A stretch of DNA of 64,000 nt from Streptomyces ochraceiscleroticus (lineage in GTDB: Bacteria; Actinomycetota; Actinomycetes; Streptomycetales; Streptomycetaceae), in the NCBI RefSeq assembly GCF_000720485.1, contig NZ_JOAX01000013.1:248001-312000 (forward strand), read 5' to 3'. Every line of letters begins with the position of its first letter. Positions within the stretch are counted from its first letter, which is position 1. The position numbers were made by a program, and so were the translations under genes. The notes below the pieces were generated by a model, which worked only from the letters and a program-made list of their open reading frames with translations, ran no database searches and was not told where the DNA came from. This document shows, in pieces, positions 24,997 to 33,838 of this stretch.

Positions 24997-26448
24997 TTAC
25001 CTCACATCGCCGAACTCGCTCAGTACGCCGGGCGGGGCCAGGCGCGAGATGTAGTGGGTCGGCATATGGTCATCGAAGGAGTAGGTGAAGGGCAGCGTAC
25101 GGGTCAGGTTGAGCCGCACGGCCAAGAACGCCACCGGCGCCACCAGGGTCAGACCGGCGAGGTTCTGCACCGAGTGCGATCGCTCCGCGCCCATCCGTTC
25201 CTTCCACCCCTGCTCCTGCGGCCCCAACGGATTCAGTGCCCAGGTCGGAGCCGAGCTGATCAGCCTGCGGGCCCGCTGTGGCAGGCCGCTCATCAGGTCG
25301 TTGACCGCCGTGGCCGTCTGCCGGGGCAGTGCCGCCGCCAGCTCGCGGAGCTGTCCGGATGCCGCCGGGGCCTGGGGGCCGACCGCCAACGGCGCCGTCC
25401 CAGTGCCCCACGGTGTTCCGGCCGGGGCCGTCGGCGGGGCCTGCAGTTGCGTCAGCAGCCGGCCCAGCCGCTCGGCCATGTCGCTCGGCAGCGAGGCCAG
25501 ATCCTCCAGGGCCTGTCCGACCCGGCAGAAGGCGAGATCCAGCGGACGCAGGGCCCGTTCGTATCGGAACTCGCGGCCGAAGGGCGCGTACTCCCCGACC
25601 GGCCGGGGCGGGAGATGCGGCACGACATCGCGGAAGTAGACGTACCGCAACAGCCGGTCGCGCAGGAAGTGCCGGCCCCGGACATCCACCGTGCGCTCGC
25701 AGGCCCGGGCGAAGCCCTGGTCGCCGAGCAGCGGTTGCCCGAAGGTGTAGACCGCCTCCAGCTTGTCGGCGATTTCCTCGTATTCCGGTTCGTTGACCAG
25801 AACGACGGCCATCAGCGCCGCCATGGCACCGCCCAGGCTGTGCCCGGTGATGTACAGGCGCTCCAGAGGATTGCCGCGGTCCTCACCGTCCTCGGGGAGG
25901 ATGGACTGCCCTTCCACGGCCCTGCTCAGGGCGCTGATGACCGCATGCCGGGTCGCCCGCATATTGCGGTAGAAGCCGGCGTGGACCATGTGTTCGGCTC
26001 CGCCGATCTCCATGGAGAGCTTTTCCGGTGCGACATCGGCATCGGTCAGGACACTGATCATGTCCTCCGGCTGGGTGCCCCGGTAGCACAGGATCGCCAC
26101 CCGGCGGTCCTCGCTCTGCACCAGATACGCCGCAGAGGCGATGAACATCGCGTCCACCCGCTGGGCGAACGCCCTGCAGCGGTTCTGCTCCAGCCCCATC
26201 CGCTCCATGATCATGGCGACGGTCGCGGCGTCCGCCTGCAGCCCGTACCCGGCATACGAGTACGCGGCGCAGGTGGCCATCACATGCGGAATGATGCCGA
26301 GAGTGTCAGGGTGCTCCTTGGCCGTGGCCAGATGCTCCGCCAGGCCGGGATAGACGGGAAAGCTCCCCCGCGCCTGCACCGCCGCGCGGCCGGGCTTGAG
26401 CGGACGGAGCTGGTCGTACGAGGGCGCCTTGGCCTTGTCCTGATACAT
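24997..26448 (-). CDS. Class 3 lipase-like alpha/beta hydrolase
   Basis: A 483-residue protein from ATG 26448. The nucleophile elbow GHSLGGAMAALM (Ser204) lies in the class 3 lipase context: AILCYRGTQPEDMISVLTDA before it, and VYTFGQPLLGDQGFA then YFRDVVPHLPPR (candidate Asp and His region) after it. There is no signal peptide. The Pro/Ala-rich middle (about residues 330-400) is likely a linker. A hydrophobic stretch near residue 430 (LAGLTLVAPVAFLAVRLN) precedes a conserved-looking end with HMPTHYISRL. It may act on membrane-associated lipid. No neighbour indicates the pathway. Confidence 0.85.
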   Translation of the reverse strand: MYQDKAKAPSYDQLRPLKPGRAAVQARGSFPVYPGLAEHLATAKEHPDTLGIIPHVMATCAAYSYAGYGLQADAATVAMIMERMGLEQNRCRAFAQRVDAMFIASAAYLVQSEDRRVAILCYRGTQPEDMISVLTDADVAPEKLSMEIGGAEHMVHAGFYRNMRATRHAVISALSRAVEGQSILPEDGEDRGNPLERLYITGHSLGGAMAALMAVVLVNEPEYEEIADKLEAVYTFGQPLLGDQGFARACERTVDVRGRHFLRDRLLRYVYFRDVVPHLPPRPVGEYAPFGREFRYERALRPLDLAFCRVGQALEDLASLPSDMAERLGRLLTQLQAPPTAPAGTPWGTGTAPLAVGPQAPAASGQLRELAAALPRQTATAVNDLMSGLPQRARRLISSAPTWALNPLGPQEQGWKERMGAERSHSVQNLAGLTLVAPVAFLAVRLNLTRTLPFTYSFDDHMPTHYISRLAPPGVLSEFGDVR

Positions 26449-26723
26449 GGTCCCCCCACACCGGATCGGGGCCACGGCCGCAGTGTTGCGACTGGACTGC
26501 GAGCACACCACCGCCCCGACCCGGCGTCAACCGCGGCAGCGGCAGCGCCGACGGCCGGTGTGTTGTCTCAAGGGAAGTGCGTTGTGGTGTGCGTGCAGAA
26601 GGTTGTGTCCGGTGGGTGGGGCTGAGAACAGTGAGTTCTGACCTCTGGGGTGATGGGATGACGGGACCGCCCGCCGGCTCAGCCGTCGGCGTACTGCGGT
26701 GCCTCCCGCGCCGCCCTGGCCCG

Positions 26724-27569
26724 TCACTGAGCGTCGAAGTCCGTCCCCCGGGAGACCTTCTCCCACACTGCGAGTTCGGCCCGTACCGAGTCCAGATGCC
26801 CGACGAGGGAGTCCACCGCGTCGCCGCCGAGGGCGAGTCGCAGCGGGGTGTTCTCGGCGTCCAGGGCCAGCCGGATCGCCGCAGCGGCCTTCGCCGGGTC
26901 GCCGGGCTGCGTACCGTCGCCGCCCTGCACCAGCTTCCGAGTGGTGCCGACCTTCTCCGCGTACGCCGGGTGCTCCTGGGAGAAGTAGGCCGCGCCCGTG
27001 CCGAACAGGTTGGTGCGGAACGCGCCGGGCTCCACGATGAGTACCTTGATACCGAACGGCGCCACCTCGTCGGCCAGTCCCTCCGACAACTGCTCCAGCG
27101 CCGCCTTCGTCGCGCTGTACGCGGAGAACCCGGCGAAGGACATCTGCCCGCCGAAGCTGCTGATGTTCACGATCGATCCGCTGCCCCGCTCCCGCATCTG
27201 CGGCAGCAAAGCCCTGGCCAGCCGCGCCGGGCCGAATACGTGCAGCTCGAACAGGTCACGCAGCTCCTGGTCGGTGGTCTCCTCGAACGCCCCGACCTGC
27301 GTACGCCCGGCGTTGTTCACCAGCACGTCCACCCGGCCGTAGCGGGCCTGGACATCAGCGGCCACCGCGTCGATCCGCCCGCCGTCGGTGACGTCCAGGC
27401 CGATCGCCTCCACCCGGTCGGGATGCGCGGCGACCAGGTCGGCCAGCGCCTCGGTGCGTCGGGCCGTGCCGATCACCGTGTCACCGGCGGCGACCGCGGC
27501 CTCGGCGATGGCCCGCCCGAAACCGCTGCTCGCGCCGGTGATCAGCCAGACCTTGCCGTTCTCGGTCAT
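26724..27569 (-). CDS. Short-chain dehydrogenase/reductase
   Basis: A 281-residue protein from ATG 27569. It has the classical SDR features: nucleotide site LITGASSGFGRAIAEA at residue 9, LDVTDGG, NNAGRTQVG, the catalytic Ser in NISSFGGQMSF and the YSATK motif (Tyr and Lys) near residue 155. The extended C-terminus (about 275 residues in all) is typical of SDRs annotated as oxidoreductases of unknown substrate. It is divergent from a LysR regulator with a 108-bp spacer, which is the common arrangement of a LysR protein and its target. Confidence 0.92.
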   Translation of the reverse strand: MTENGKVWLITGASSGFGRAIAEAAVAAGDTVIGTARRTEALADLVAAHPDRVEAIGLDVTDGGRIDAVAADVQARYGRVDVLVNNAGRTQVGAFEETTDQELRDLFELHVFGPARLARALLPQMRERGSGSIVNISSFGGQMSFAGFSAYSATKAALEQLSEGLADEVAPFGIKVLIVEPGAFRTNLFGTGAAYFSQEHPAYAEKVGTTRKLVQGGDGTQPGDPAKAAAAIRLALDAENTPLRLALGGDAVDSLVGHLDSVRAELAVWEKVSRGTDFDAQ

Positions 27570-27677
27570 CTCTTCGTCTCCCTCGTCAACTGCCGTGCGG
27601 GACCTGCCCGCCGATGGCTCCCATCCTTCGCCGGGATCGGGGATCACGTCCAAGACCTGTTGTGATAGCTATGAGTT

Positions 27678-28589
27678 ATGGATGTCCATGGACGCGACCT
27701 GCGCTACTTCGCCGCAGTCGCCGAGGAGTTGAACTTCACGCGGGCCGCCGAGCGGCTGTTCATCTCCCAGCCCGCGCTCAGCAAGCAGATACGGATGCTG
27801 GAGAAGCAGCTCGGCGCGGATCTGTTCCACCGGGACCGGCGGGCGGTGCGGTTGACCGCTGTGGGGGAAGCCCTGCTGCCGCACGCTCACGGGATGCTGG
27901 CCGCATGGGAGGCCGCCGAGGCGGCGGTGGCGGAGGCGAGCGCCGCCGAGCAGCACACCCTGGTGATCGGCATGTCCACCAGCCCCGGCCGGGGGTTGCT
28001 GCCCGCCTTGCGAACCCGGCTGGTCTCCCGGCATCCGCACGCGCGGCCCGTCCTGCGGCAGGTCAACTGGGCCGACCCCAGTGCCGGGTTGGCGGACGGA
28101 TCCAGCGATGTCGCCTTCGTCTGGCTGCCGCTGCCGGACGGCGACCGCTACCGGTACGCGGTAGTGGCCCAGGAGCCGCGCCTTGTGGCACTGCCGCAGG
28201 GGCACCGCCTGGCGCGGGCCGCAGCCGACAGCGAGGGGGCGGTGGACTTCACCGATCTCCTCGACGAGCCGTTCCTCGCTCTCCCCTCCGAGGCCGGTCC
28301 GCTGCGGGACTACTGGCTGGCCCTGGACGCCCGGGACGGTCGCGCGCCGCGGATAGGCGGGGTGGTGGGCAGCGCCGAGGAGACCCACGAGGCGGTCGCC
28401 AACGGCCAGGGCGTGGCACTGCTGGCCACCGGCAACGCCTCGCTGGTCGTCCGGGACGAGGTGATCGCGGTGCCGGTCCGCGGCATCTCCCCGTCCCGTC
28501 TGGCGGTAGCCGCCCGCCGGGACGACGAGCGGCCTTTGGTGGCGGCCTACCTGGCCGCGGCGGCGAAGCTGGGAGCCGGTACCTCCTGA
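27678..28589 (+). CDS. LysR-family transcriptional regulator
   Basis: A 303-residue protein with the LysR helix-turn-helix at the N-terminus (RYFAAVAEELNFTRAAERLF, SQPALSKQIRMLEKQLGADL) and a periplasmic-binding-protein-like effector domain (LVIGMSTSPGRGLLPALRTR onwards, with VALPQGHRLARA). It is divergent from the SDR gene. The spacer includes GATAGCTATGAG just before the start, a T-N11-A-like dyad consistent with a LysR box and autoregulation. Confidence 0.92.
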   Translation: MDVHGRDLRYFAAVAEELNFTRAAERLFISQPALSKQIRMLEKQLGADLFHRDRRAVRLTAVGEALLPHAHGMLAAWEAAEAAVAEASAAEQHTLVIGMSTSPGRGLLPALRTRLVSRHPHARPVLRQVNWADPSAGLADGSSDVAFVWLPLPDGDRYRYAVVAQEPRLVALPQGHRLARAAADSEGAVDFTDLLDEPFLALPSEAGPLRDYWLALDARDGRAPRIGGVVGSAEETHEAVANGQGVALLATGNASLVVRDEVIAVPVRGISPSRLAVAARRDDERPLVAAYLAAAAKLGAGTS

Positions 28590-28634
28590 ACGGAGTCGTC
28601 CCGCGACAGGTCGCGCGGCCGTTCCGCCGCCTGT

Positions 28635-28790
28635 GTTCAAGTCGGGTATGTGTTCGCGTGGCGGTGTGGGGCCGGAGTCGCTGACGGCCACGTCCAGTGT
28701 GTTGGGCCCGGCGGACAGTTGAAGTATGGGCCGCCGCCGTGGCGCAGGGCCTTGGTGACGAGTCCGGACACCAGCAGGACCTGTATCGGT
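28635..28790 (-). pseudogene. Fragment of a HATPase (anti-sigma/RsbW-like) protein
   Basis: On the minus strand, different frames together read LVTKALRHGGGPI, then LQLSAGPNTLDVAVSDSGPT and PPREHIPDLN. This matches the ATP-binding fold of Streptomyces RsbW-like proteins (...NALRHGGGP..., VAVxDxG...P.LR). The sequence before and after does not continue the domain and the frame changes within it. It is therefore a decayed fragment. Confidence 0.5.
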
Positions 28791-28878
28791 CGCGCGGCTG
28801 GGTAAGGCCCCGTCCGTTCCCTCTGCTCGAACCCGGACACCTCTCCGCTGCTGGTGCAGATTTCCCACACCGACCACT

Positions 28879-29294
28879 GGCAGAAATGCGCGTCATGCGG
28901 GTGCAGTAAATCTGTCGTGGCGGGTGTAGACATGGGCGGTCGACGGGGTTACTGTTTTGCCTGTAGCCACGAGATCGAGTGAGCGCGGCAGAGGATGAAC
29001 TGCCGCGCACGCAGGTCCGAAGATCGACGGCACGGCAGTGGAGTGAGGGAGCCGGAAGGCAGGAAGGGTTCCGTCGCTGGCTGCCGGGCCGGTGGCCCGT
29101 CAGGGGCCGCGAAGCAGTACGGCATGACCGCATGTGCCAGCAGTACGCAGCAGTAGTCCGGAATGAAGGAGGCAGACGCCATCAGGATCGCCTGGGCGAG
29201 GAAGTGTCACCGCCTGGGTACCGCAAGACCCCGGATTGGAAGGTGGTCCCCGGTCACGCATCCGCGATCCCCGCGCCTCCGGCCTCCCAGGCGG
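28879..29294. repeat. Copy 2 of the ~413-bp direct repeat (truncated MerR-gene 5' end)
   Basis: This is nearly identical to 5775-6187. In copy 1 the match continues into an intact MerR-like gene. Here it stops after CTCCCAGGCGG, and the following bases are unrelated, so only the leader and the N-terminal extension of the regulator remain. The equivalent small frame runs on to a TGA near 29311 without any MerR domain. Confidence 0.92.
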
Positions 29295-29842
29295 GTCCAA
29301 AAGTCGACGCCTGACGCTTCCTGCCGCACAACGCCTGTGTGAGGACCGGCATTCTGCCGGCACGACTTCACCGCCATGCGCTGCCACGCCCGCCACTACT
29401 GCCTCTTGCGCACCCTGTGCGACGGACCGGGGCCAAAGCGTCACCCTGTCGGTAGGGGCCACGAGGAGGCGTGCTCACGCGCGCGAAGGTGCCCCAGGGG
29501 CGGGGCCCCGGCTGATGGACAGCGCCTCGACAGCAGCGCCGCCGGGGAATTTCGACAGCCGCCCGGATATAAATATCTCGTTTCGCCGTTGCAGAAATAT
29601 GGGTAATGCGTGGTGAGAAGTCTTGGCTCGGCGGATCCGAAGCGGTAAAGTCTCGCGCTCTCCGGAGTGGCCGTGCTACGGTTACGTCAGTTGCAGTTGT
29701 GGTTCCCCAAAACTTCGAGTGCTTCTCCCAGGATCCCTGGGGGAGCCTTGTGTATTTCGGTATTTCCGGAAGGGCGATCATTGCGGCAGCTCCGGTTCCT
29801 GCACAGTGCGGGTCCCGGGTACCGCCCCGAAGGAGATGTATT
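29295..29842. other. Leader region of the cold-shock gene
   Basis: I see no gene in this stretch. The part from about 29560 is AT-richer than its surroundings, and together with the ~250 bases before the TTG start it probably holds the promoter and a long untranslated leader. Long leaders are typical of cold-shock mRNAs and can refold with temperature. An inverted repeat CCCAGGATCCCTGGG is present at about 29728-29742. Confidence 0.45.
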
Positions 29843-30046
29843 TTGGCTACTGGCACCGTGAAGTGGTTCAACGCGGAAAAGGGCTTCGGCTTCATCGAGC
29901 AGGAGGGTGGCGGCGCTGACGTGTTCGCCCACTACTCGAACATCAACGCCACCGGCTTCCGCGAGCTGCTCGAAGGCCAGAAGGTGAGCTTCGACGTCAC
30001 CCAGGGCCAGAAGGGCCCGCAGGCGGAGAACATCGTTCCCGCCTGA
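29843..30046 (+). CDS. Cold-shock protein, CspA family
   Basis: A 67-residue protein starting at TTG 29843, supported by AAGGAGATG about 7 bases upstream and by the invariant family start ATGTVKWFN. Both RNA-binding motifs are intact: [10 protein letters not shown] (RNP-1) and DVFAHYS (RNP-2). Cold-shock proteins are OB-fold single-strand nucleic-acid chaperones. A strong terminator follows. The DEAD-box helicase 361 bp downstream on the same strand is a natural partner in cold-induced RNA unfolding. Confidence 0.95.
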   Translation: MATGTVKWFNAEKGFGFIEQEGGGADVFAHYSNINATGFRELLEGQKVSFDVTQGQKGPQAENIVPA

Positions 30047-30058
30047 CGCTGACGCGTA

Positions 30059-30102
30059 CAACGAGCTGGGGCACGCACCTGCGTGCGGGCCCCGGCTCGT
30101 TG
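30059..30102 (+). terminator. Hairpin terminator after cold-shock gene
   Basis: CAACGAGC-T-GGGGC pairs with GCCCC-G-GCTCGTTG around an inner CAC/GTG stem. It begins 13 bases after the stop codon. Confidence 0.85.
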
Positions 30103-30406
30103 CGTTATTCACGCTCGCCCGCAGTGACGGACTTCCGCCTGCGGTAGCGAGCGAGCGGTAGCATCGTCTGCCGCATCATCGAGTCGTCGGCCGGGCATAA
30201 GCCCGTCCCTTCCACGGCTCTCTCGCACCCGTTTATCGGCCACGTTCTCCACGGACGGTGGCCCGGTGCCTCTTCAGGACGACTCGGCGGCCATTTTCGG
30301 CCCCGTTTGTTTCGTCTTTTCTTCGGCTCGATCTTGCGAATCCGTACGTGGTTCAGTAGAGCTGCGGCGAATTCCTCGATACGTGTCGCATCGAGGAAGG
30401 TTCTGT

Positions 30407-31894
30407 ATGAACCGCACTGCCCGCACCACTGCCGACTCCTCCCTCTCGCACAGCGGCGCCGTCGGCTCCGGCCGAGACGCCCGCCGCCCGCAGGGGACCG
30501 CCCGCCGGGGCGGACCTTCGCGTTCGGCCAACGCCGGGCGCCCCGGTCAGGGACGCGCCGCGGGTGCTCCGAAGGAGTTCGCACTGCCGGTCACCCGCAC
30601 CGCGCCGTTGCCGGCTGTCGAGACGTTCGCCGGCCTCGACATGCCCGAGCGCCTGAAGACCGTGCTCCGCGCCCAGGGCATGAGCGCCCCGTTCCCGATC
30701 CAGGCCGCGACGCTGCCCAACGCGCTGGCCGGCCGGGACGTGCTGGGCCGCGGCCGTACGGGCTCAGGCAAGACCCTCGCCTTCGGTCTCGCCCTGCTGG
30801 CCCGCACCGCAGGGCAGCGCGCTGAGCCGCGGAGCCCGCTGGCGCTTGTCCTCGTCCCCACCCGCGAGTTGGCTCAGCAGGTAACTGCCGCGCTCACCCC
30901 CTACGCCCGCGGGCTGCGACTGCGGCTCACCACTGTGGTCGGCGGCATGTCGATCAGCCGTCAGGCACGTGACCTGCAGGGCGGTAGCGAGGTGGTGGTC
31001 GCGACGCCGGGCCGGCTCAAGGACCTCGTCGAACGCGGCGACTGCCGACTGGGCCAGGTGGCCATCACGGTCCTGGACGAAGCCGACCAGATGGCCGACA
31101 TGGGCTTCATGCCCCAGGTGACCCACCTGCTCGACCAGGTCCGCCCGCAGGGGCAGCGTCTGTTGTTCTCCGCCACCCTGGACCGCAACGTCGACCTCCT
31201 GGTCCGCCGCTATCTGACCGATCCGGTGGTCCACTCCGTCGACCCCTCCGCAGGCGCGGTCACCTCCATGGAGCACCATCTGCTGCATGTACAGGGGGCT
31301 GACAAGCACGCGACGACCACTCAGATCGCCGCCCGTGACGGACGGGTGATCATGTTCTTGGACACCAAGCACGCAGTGGACCGGCTGACCAGGGACCTTC
31401 TCGCGGTCGGGGTGCGCGCCTCGGCCCTGCACGGCGGGAAGTCGCAGTCCCAACGCACGCGCACCCTGGCCGGTTTCAAGTCCGGCCACACGAACGTGCT
31501 GGTGGCCACCAACGTCGCGGCCCGCGGCATCCACGTCGACAACCTCGACCTCGTCGTCAACGTCGACCCGCCGAGTGACAGCAAGGACTACCTGCACCGC
31601 GGTGGCCGTACCGCACGCGCCGGCGAGTCCGGCACCGTCGTCACCCTCGTTCTCCCCGGCCAGCGCCGCGGCATGAACCGCCTGATGTCGGACGCGGCCA
31701 TCACCGCACAGGAAACCCGGGTCTACCCCGGCGAAGCCGACCTGAGCCGCATTACCGGAGCCCAGGCACCCTCGGGCATCGCCCTGACCGCCGCGGACAC
31801 CGAGCCCCCCAAGCGCACCGGCACCACACAACAGGCACGACGGGGCCGCCCTGCCCGACAGCGTCGCCGCTCCTCCTTCAACACGGCCGCATAG
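30407..31894 (+). CDS. DEAD-box ATP-dependent RNA helicase
   Basis: A 495-residue protein from ATG 30407, with GAGGAAGG upstream. A basic Arg/Gly-rich N-terminal tail of about 70 residues is followed by the core: Q-motif region FPIQAATLP, Walker A GRTGSGKT, PTRELAQQV, TPGRL, DEAD (VLDEADQM), SAT (LFSATL), and in domain 2 VATNVAARGIHVDNLDLVVN and HRGGRTARAGESG. A basic C-terminal tail (RRGRPARQRRRSS) ends it. The first half of Walker A is altered (GRGRTGSGKT instead of AxTGSGKT), but the key GSGKT is kept. RhlE/DeaD-like helicases remodel structured RNA and aid ribosome assembly in the cold, fitting the adjacent csp gene. Confidence 0.95.
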   Translation: MNRTARTTADSSLSHSGAVGSGRDARRPQGTARRGGPSRSANAGRPGQGRAAGAPKEFALPVTRTAPLPAVETFAGLDMPERLKTVLRAQGMSAPFPIQAATLPNALAGRDVLGRGRTGSGKTLAFGLALLARTAGQRAEPRSPLALVLVPTRELAQQVTAALTPYARGLRLRLTTVVGGMSISRQARDLQGGSEVVVATPGRLKDLVERGDCRLGQVAITVLDEADQMADMGFMPQVTHLLDQVRPQGQRLLFSATLDRNVDLLVRRYLTDPVVHSVDPSAGAVTSMEHHLLHVQGADKHATTTQIAARDGRVIMFLDTKHAVDRLTRDLLAVGVRASALHGGKSQSQRTRTLAGFKSGHTNVLVATNVAARGIHVDNLDLVVNVDPPSDSKDYLHRGGRTARAGESGTVVTLVLPGQRRGMNRLMSDAAITAQETRVYPGEADLSRITGAQAPSGIALTAADTEPPKRTGTTQQARRGRPARQRRRSSFNTAA

Positions 31895-32010
31895 GCATTC
31901 GCCCTTCTCTTCGCGGCCGATGCGGGAGTGGGTCGGGCGGTGGGGAGCGGCATCGTCGGAGTTGTGGTGCCTGTCCAGCTCCGGCGAAGCTCTCGGAAGT
32001 CTTCACCGGC

Positions 32011-32086
32011 TCAGCCCCGTTGCGCGGGTACAACCACCCGGGGCAGGGCCATGGTGGGGGTGTCGGTATGCGTCGGTGGGTGACAC
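32011..32086 (-). pseudogene. 3'-end relic of a DUF3662 gene
   Basis: On the minus strand the frame CHPPTHTDTPTMALPRVVVP then AQRG-stop (TGA, 32011-32013) mirrors the C-terminus of the intact DUF3662 protein at 6628 ([20 protein letters not shown]). The DNA match extends outside the gene to about 31978. Nothing of the domain itself remains upstream. Confidence 0.8.
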
Positions 32087-32236
32087 CAGTAACCTGCACC
32101 TGATCAATCCCACCCACTCCTACGAAGCACACGAGACGGCCGACCCAGTCCACCGTGTCCACAGCGATGCTTGGTCGGAGTGAGCGGCCCGTGGTCCGGG
32201 GGCCTCGCCAGTCTGGAGGGGTCAACAGGCTGGATG

Positions 32237-32800
32237 TCAGGTGGACGGCTGCTCGCAGTGGACGAACTCCCATCGTCTCCAGCGTTTGCGGGCCGCGTCC
32301 GCGCTGATTGCGAACGATTCGCCGAGCGCCGTCCAGGGGATGCGGGCAGCGTGCTCCTCCAGGACGGCGGCGCGCGCCATGTCCGCCGTGCGCTGTTCGA
32401 GACCTGCGGCCGCCAGGGCGAAGGTGCCGGGCCACGCGTCCGCCTGTAACACCGTGTGCAGCAGCGTCTCGCGCAGCGCCTGCAGATGCTCCGGCGCTGA
32501 ACTGGGCGAGACGGGCTTCGCCCGGGCACTGACCGCAACACTGGCCCGGGAGCTGCCGGGCGCGGCACCCCGGCCGGGGCCGGCGTACCGTCCTCGGCGG
32601 TTGCCGGGCTGGTGAGTGCCCGCGGGCGCGGGCGGTCGACCTGGCACGGTGCGTCGAAGGGCTGCGCAGCACACCGTTCGCTCCGCGGGGGGGGGGCCGG
32701 TCCGGAGCGATGCCACCGATCCTCGGCATGGGCAGGATGACGTCATGCCCCGGGGGATCGAGCGGATCATCGGACTCCTCCACGGAGCGGAACTGCACAC
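32237..32800 (-). CDS. Possible helix-turn-helix protein, N-terminus uncertain
   Basis: The last ~90 residues look real: SSAPEHLQALRETLLHTVLQ, DAWPGTFALAAAGLEQRTAD and MARAAVLEEHAARIPWTALG, then ESFAISADAARKRWRRWE. The final part is a predicted helix-turn-helix of the type that ends small Streptomyces regulators. The ~95 residues before it are Arg/Pro-rich and include a frame crossing a run of ten G at about 32687-32696, so the true start is probably further in or the gene is broken. It lies divergent from the 33052 operon. Confidence 0.45.
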   Translation of the reverse strand: MCSSAPWRSPMIRSIPRGMTSSCPCRGSVASLRTGPPPAERTVCCAALRRTVPGRPPAPAGTHQPGNRRGRYAGPGRGAAPGSSRASVAVSARAKPVSPSSAPEHLQALRETLLHTVLQADAWPGTFALAAAGLEQRTADMARAAVLEEHAARIPWTALGESFAISADAARKRWRRWEFVHCEQPST

Positions 32801-33051
32801 GATTCCCGGCGATCAGCATGACGTCAGCGCCGACGCTGGGTTCCGCAGCGTCCTTCTCGACAGTCCTGGCACGGTACGCCCCGGCGCCACAGGCCGACAC
32901 ACTTCGTCGGCCCGGTCGGCGCCCGCTGCAGCAGCGGGTGCAGCGAGTGCTGCAACCCCGGGACGCACGATGAGGTCTGCAGGTACTCGCAACAGGCGAC
33001 TGGACCGTCCTGCTGCCGAGTGCCCCCACCAGACGGAGGAGACCCCACATC

Positions 33052-33324
33052 ATGACCATGACCAGCGACCTCCTGACCGCTGCCAGGGCCGAAGCGCTCT
33101 TCAGCAGCAGCGTGACAGTCGGGTCCCATCTGACGAAGGGGGAGCTCGCGGCAACCGTTGCGCAGGCGATCCGCCGTCGCGGTGGGACCCGGGGATGTGC
33201 CGTTGTGCTCGCCGGCGCCTACGGCGAGCTCCCGGAGACCGCCGTGCCCCGCATGCGCTGGGCGTTGCAGCAGGTCCGTGCGGCCTACCCGCGGGCCGGT
33301 ACGGCATCGTTGGAGAAGTGGTGA
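33052..33324 (+). CDS. Small hypothetical protein, first of a tight operon
   Basis: A 90-residue protein from ATG 33052 (MTMTSDLLTAARAEALFSSS), preceded by GGAGGAG. It is mostly helical: GELAATVAQAIRRRGGTRGC, then RMRWALQQVRAAYP. No known domain is recognised. Its TGA overlaps the next start as GTGA, so it heads a row of three small genes, about 70 bp upstream of an atypical response regulator. Confidence 0.75.
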   Translation: MTMTSDLLTAARAEALFSSSVTVGSHLTKGELAATVAQAIRRRGGTRGCAVVLAGAYGELPETAVPRMRWALQQVRAAYPRAGTASLEKW

Positions 33325-33506
33325 GTGCCGTGGCCACGGAACAGTGCACCGAACATCGCTGGCTGCCCGCCGGCGATCCGCGGTCGTTGCCGCTGTTGGA
33401 CTCCGAAGCGGCGGGCCGCAACGCGGCAGGCGAGGACGTGCAGGTCGTGTACCGCGCACGTGGCGACCGATTCATGATCGTTCCCCGGCCGAAAGCGGCG
33501 GCATGA
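33321..33506 (+). CDS. Small hypothetical protein
   Basis: A 61-residue protein from GTG 33321 (VSAVATEQCTEHRWLPAGDP), overlapping the previous stop. It ends AGEDVQVVYRARGDRFMIVP-RPKAAA. The strand-rich ending suggests a small beta fold. No family recognised. Its stop overlaps the next ATG as ATGA, so the three products are translationally coupled. Confidence 0.7.
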   Translation: MSAVATEQCTEHRWLPAGDPRSLPLLDSEAAGRNAAGEDVQVVYRARGDRFMIVPRPKAAA

Positions 33507-33769
33507 CTGAGCGTGAGACGTTTCCCACGGGTAGCGAACACGAATACCGGGCGGTGTTGCTGACCTATGAACTCCTCGTTGACGCGAGGGAGACGCTGGC
33601 CCGGCATGGCGTCCCCGTACCGCAACCGGCGGAACTGAAAGCCGCAGCAGCCCGCATCGACACCCTGGACGACGCCCTGAGCGCGATCCGCGAGCTCGGC
33701 CGAGTGGTGACGGCGGTCATCGCGGGGCAGGTACAGCCGTCGGCGGATCCGTCCGAAGTCGGCGCGTGA
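33503..33769 (+). CDS. Small hypothetical helical protein
   Basis: An 88-residue protein from ATG 33503 (MTERETFPTGSEHEYRAVLL). Nearly the whole chain is predicted helix (TYELLVDARETLARHGVPVP, AARIDTLDDALSAIRELGRV). It could be an adaptor or toxin/antitoxin-size partner, but there is no motif to decide. It lies 69 bp upstream of the response regulator on the same strand. Confidence 0.7.
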   Translation: MTERETFPTGSEHEYRAVLLTYELLVDARETLARHGVPVPQPAELKAAAARIDTLDDALSAIRELGRVVTAVIAGQVQPSADPSEVGA

Positions 33770-33838
33770 CACTGCGGAGGAGGACTCACACCACGAAACA
33801 TCGCGAACGACTGGGCACTGACCATTCTTGGGGGAGAT

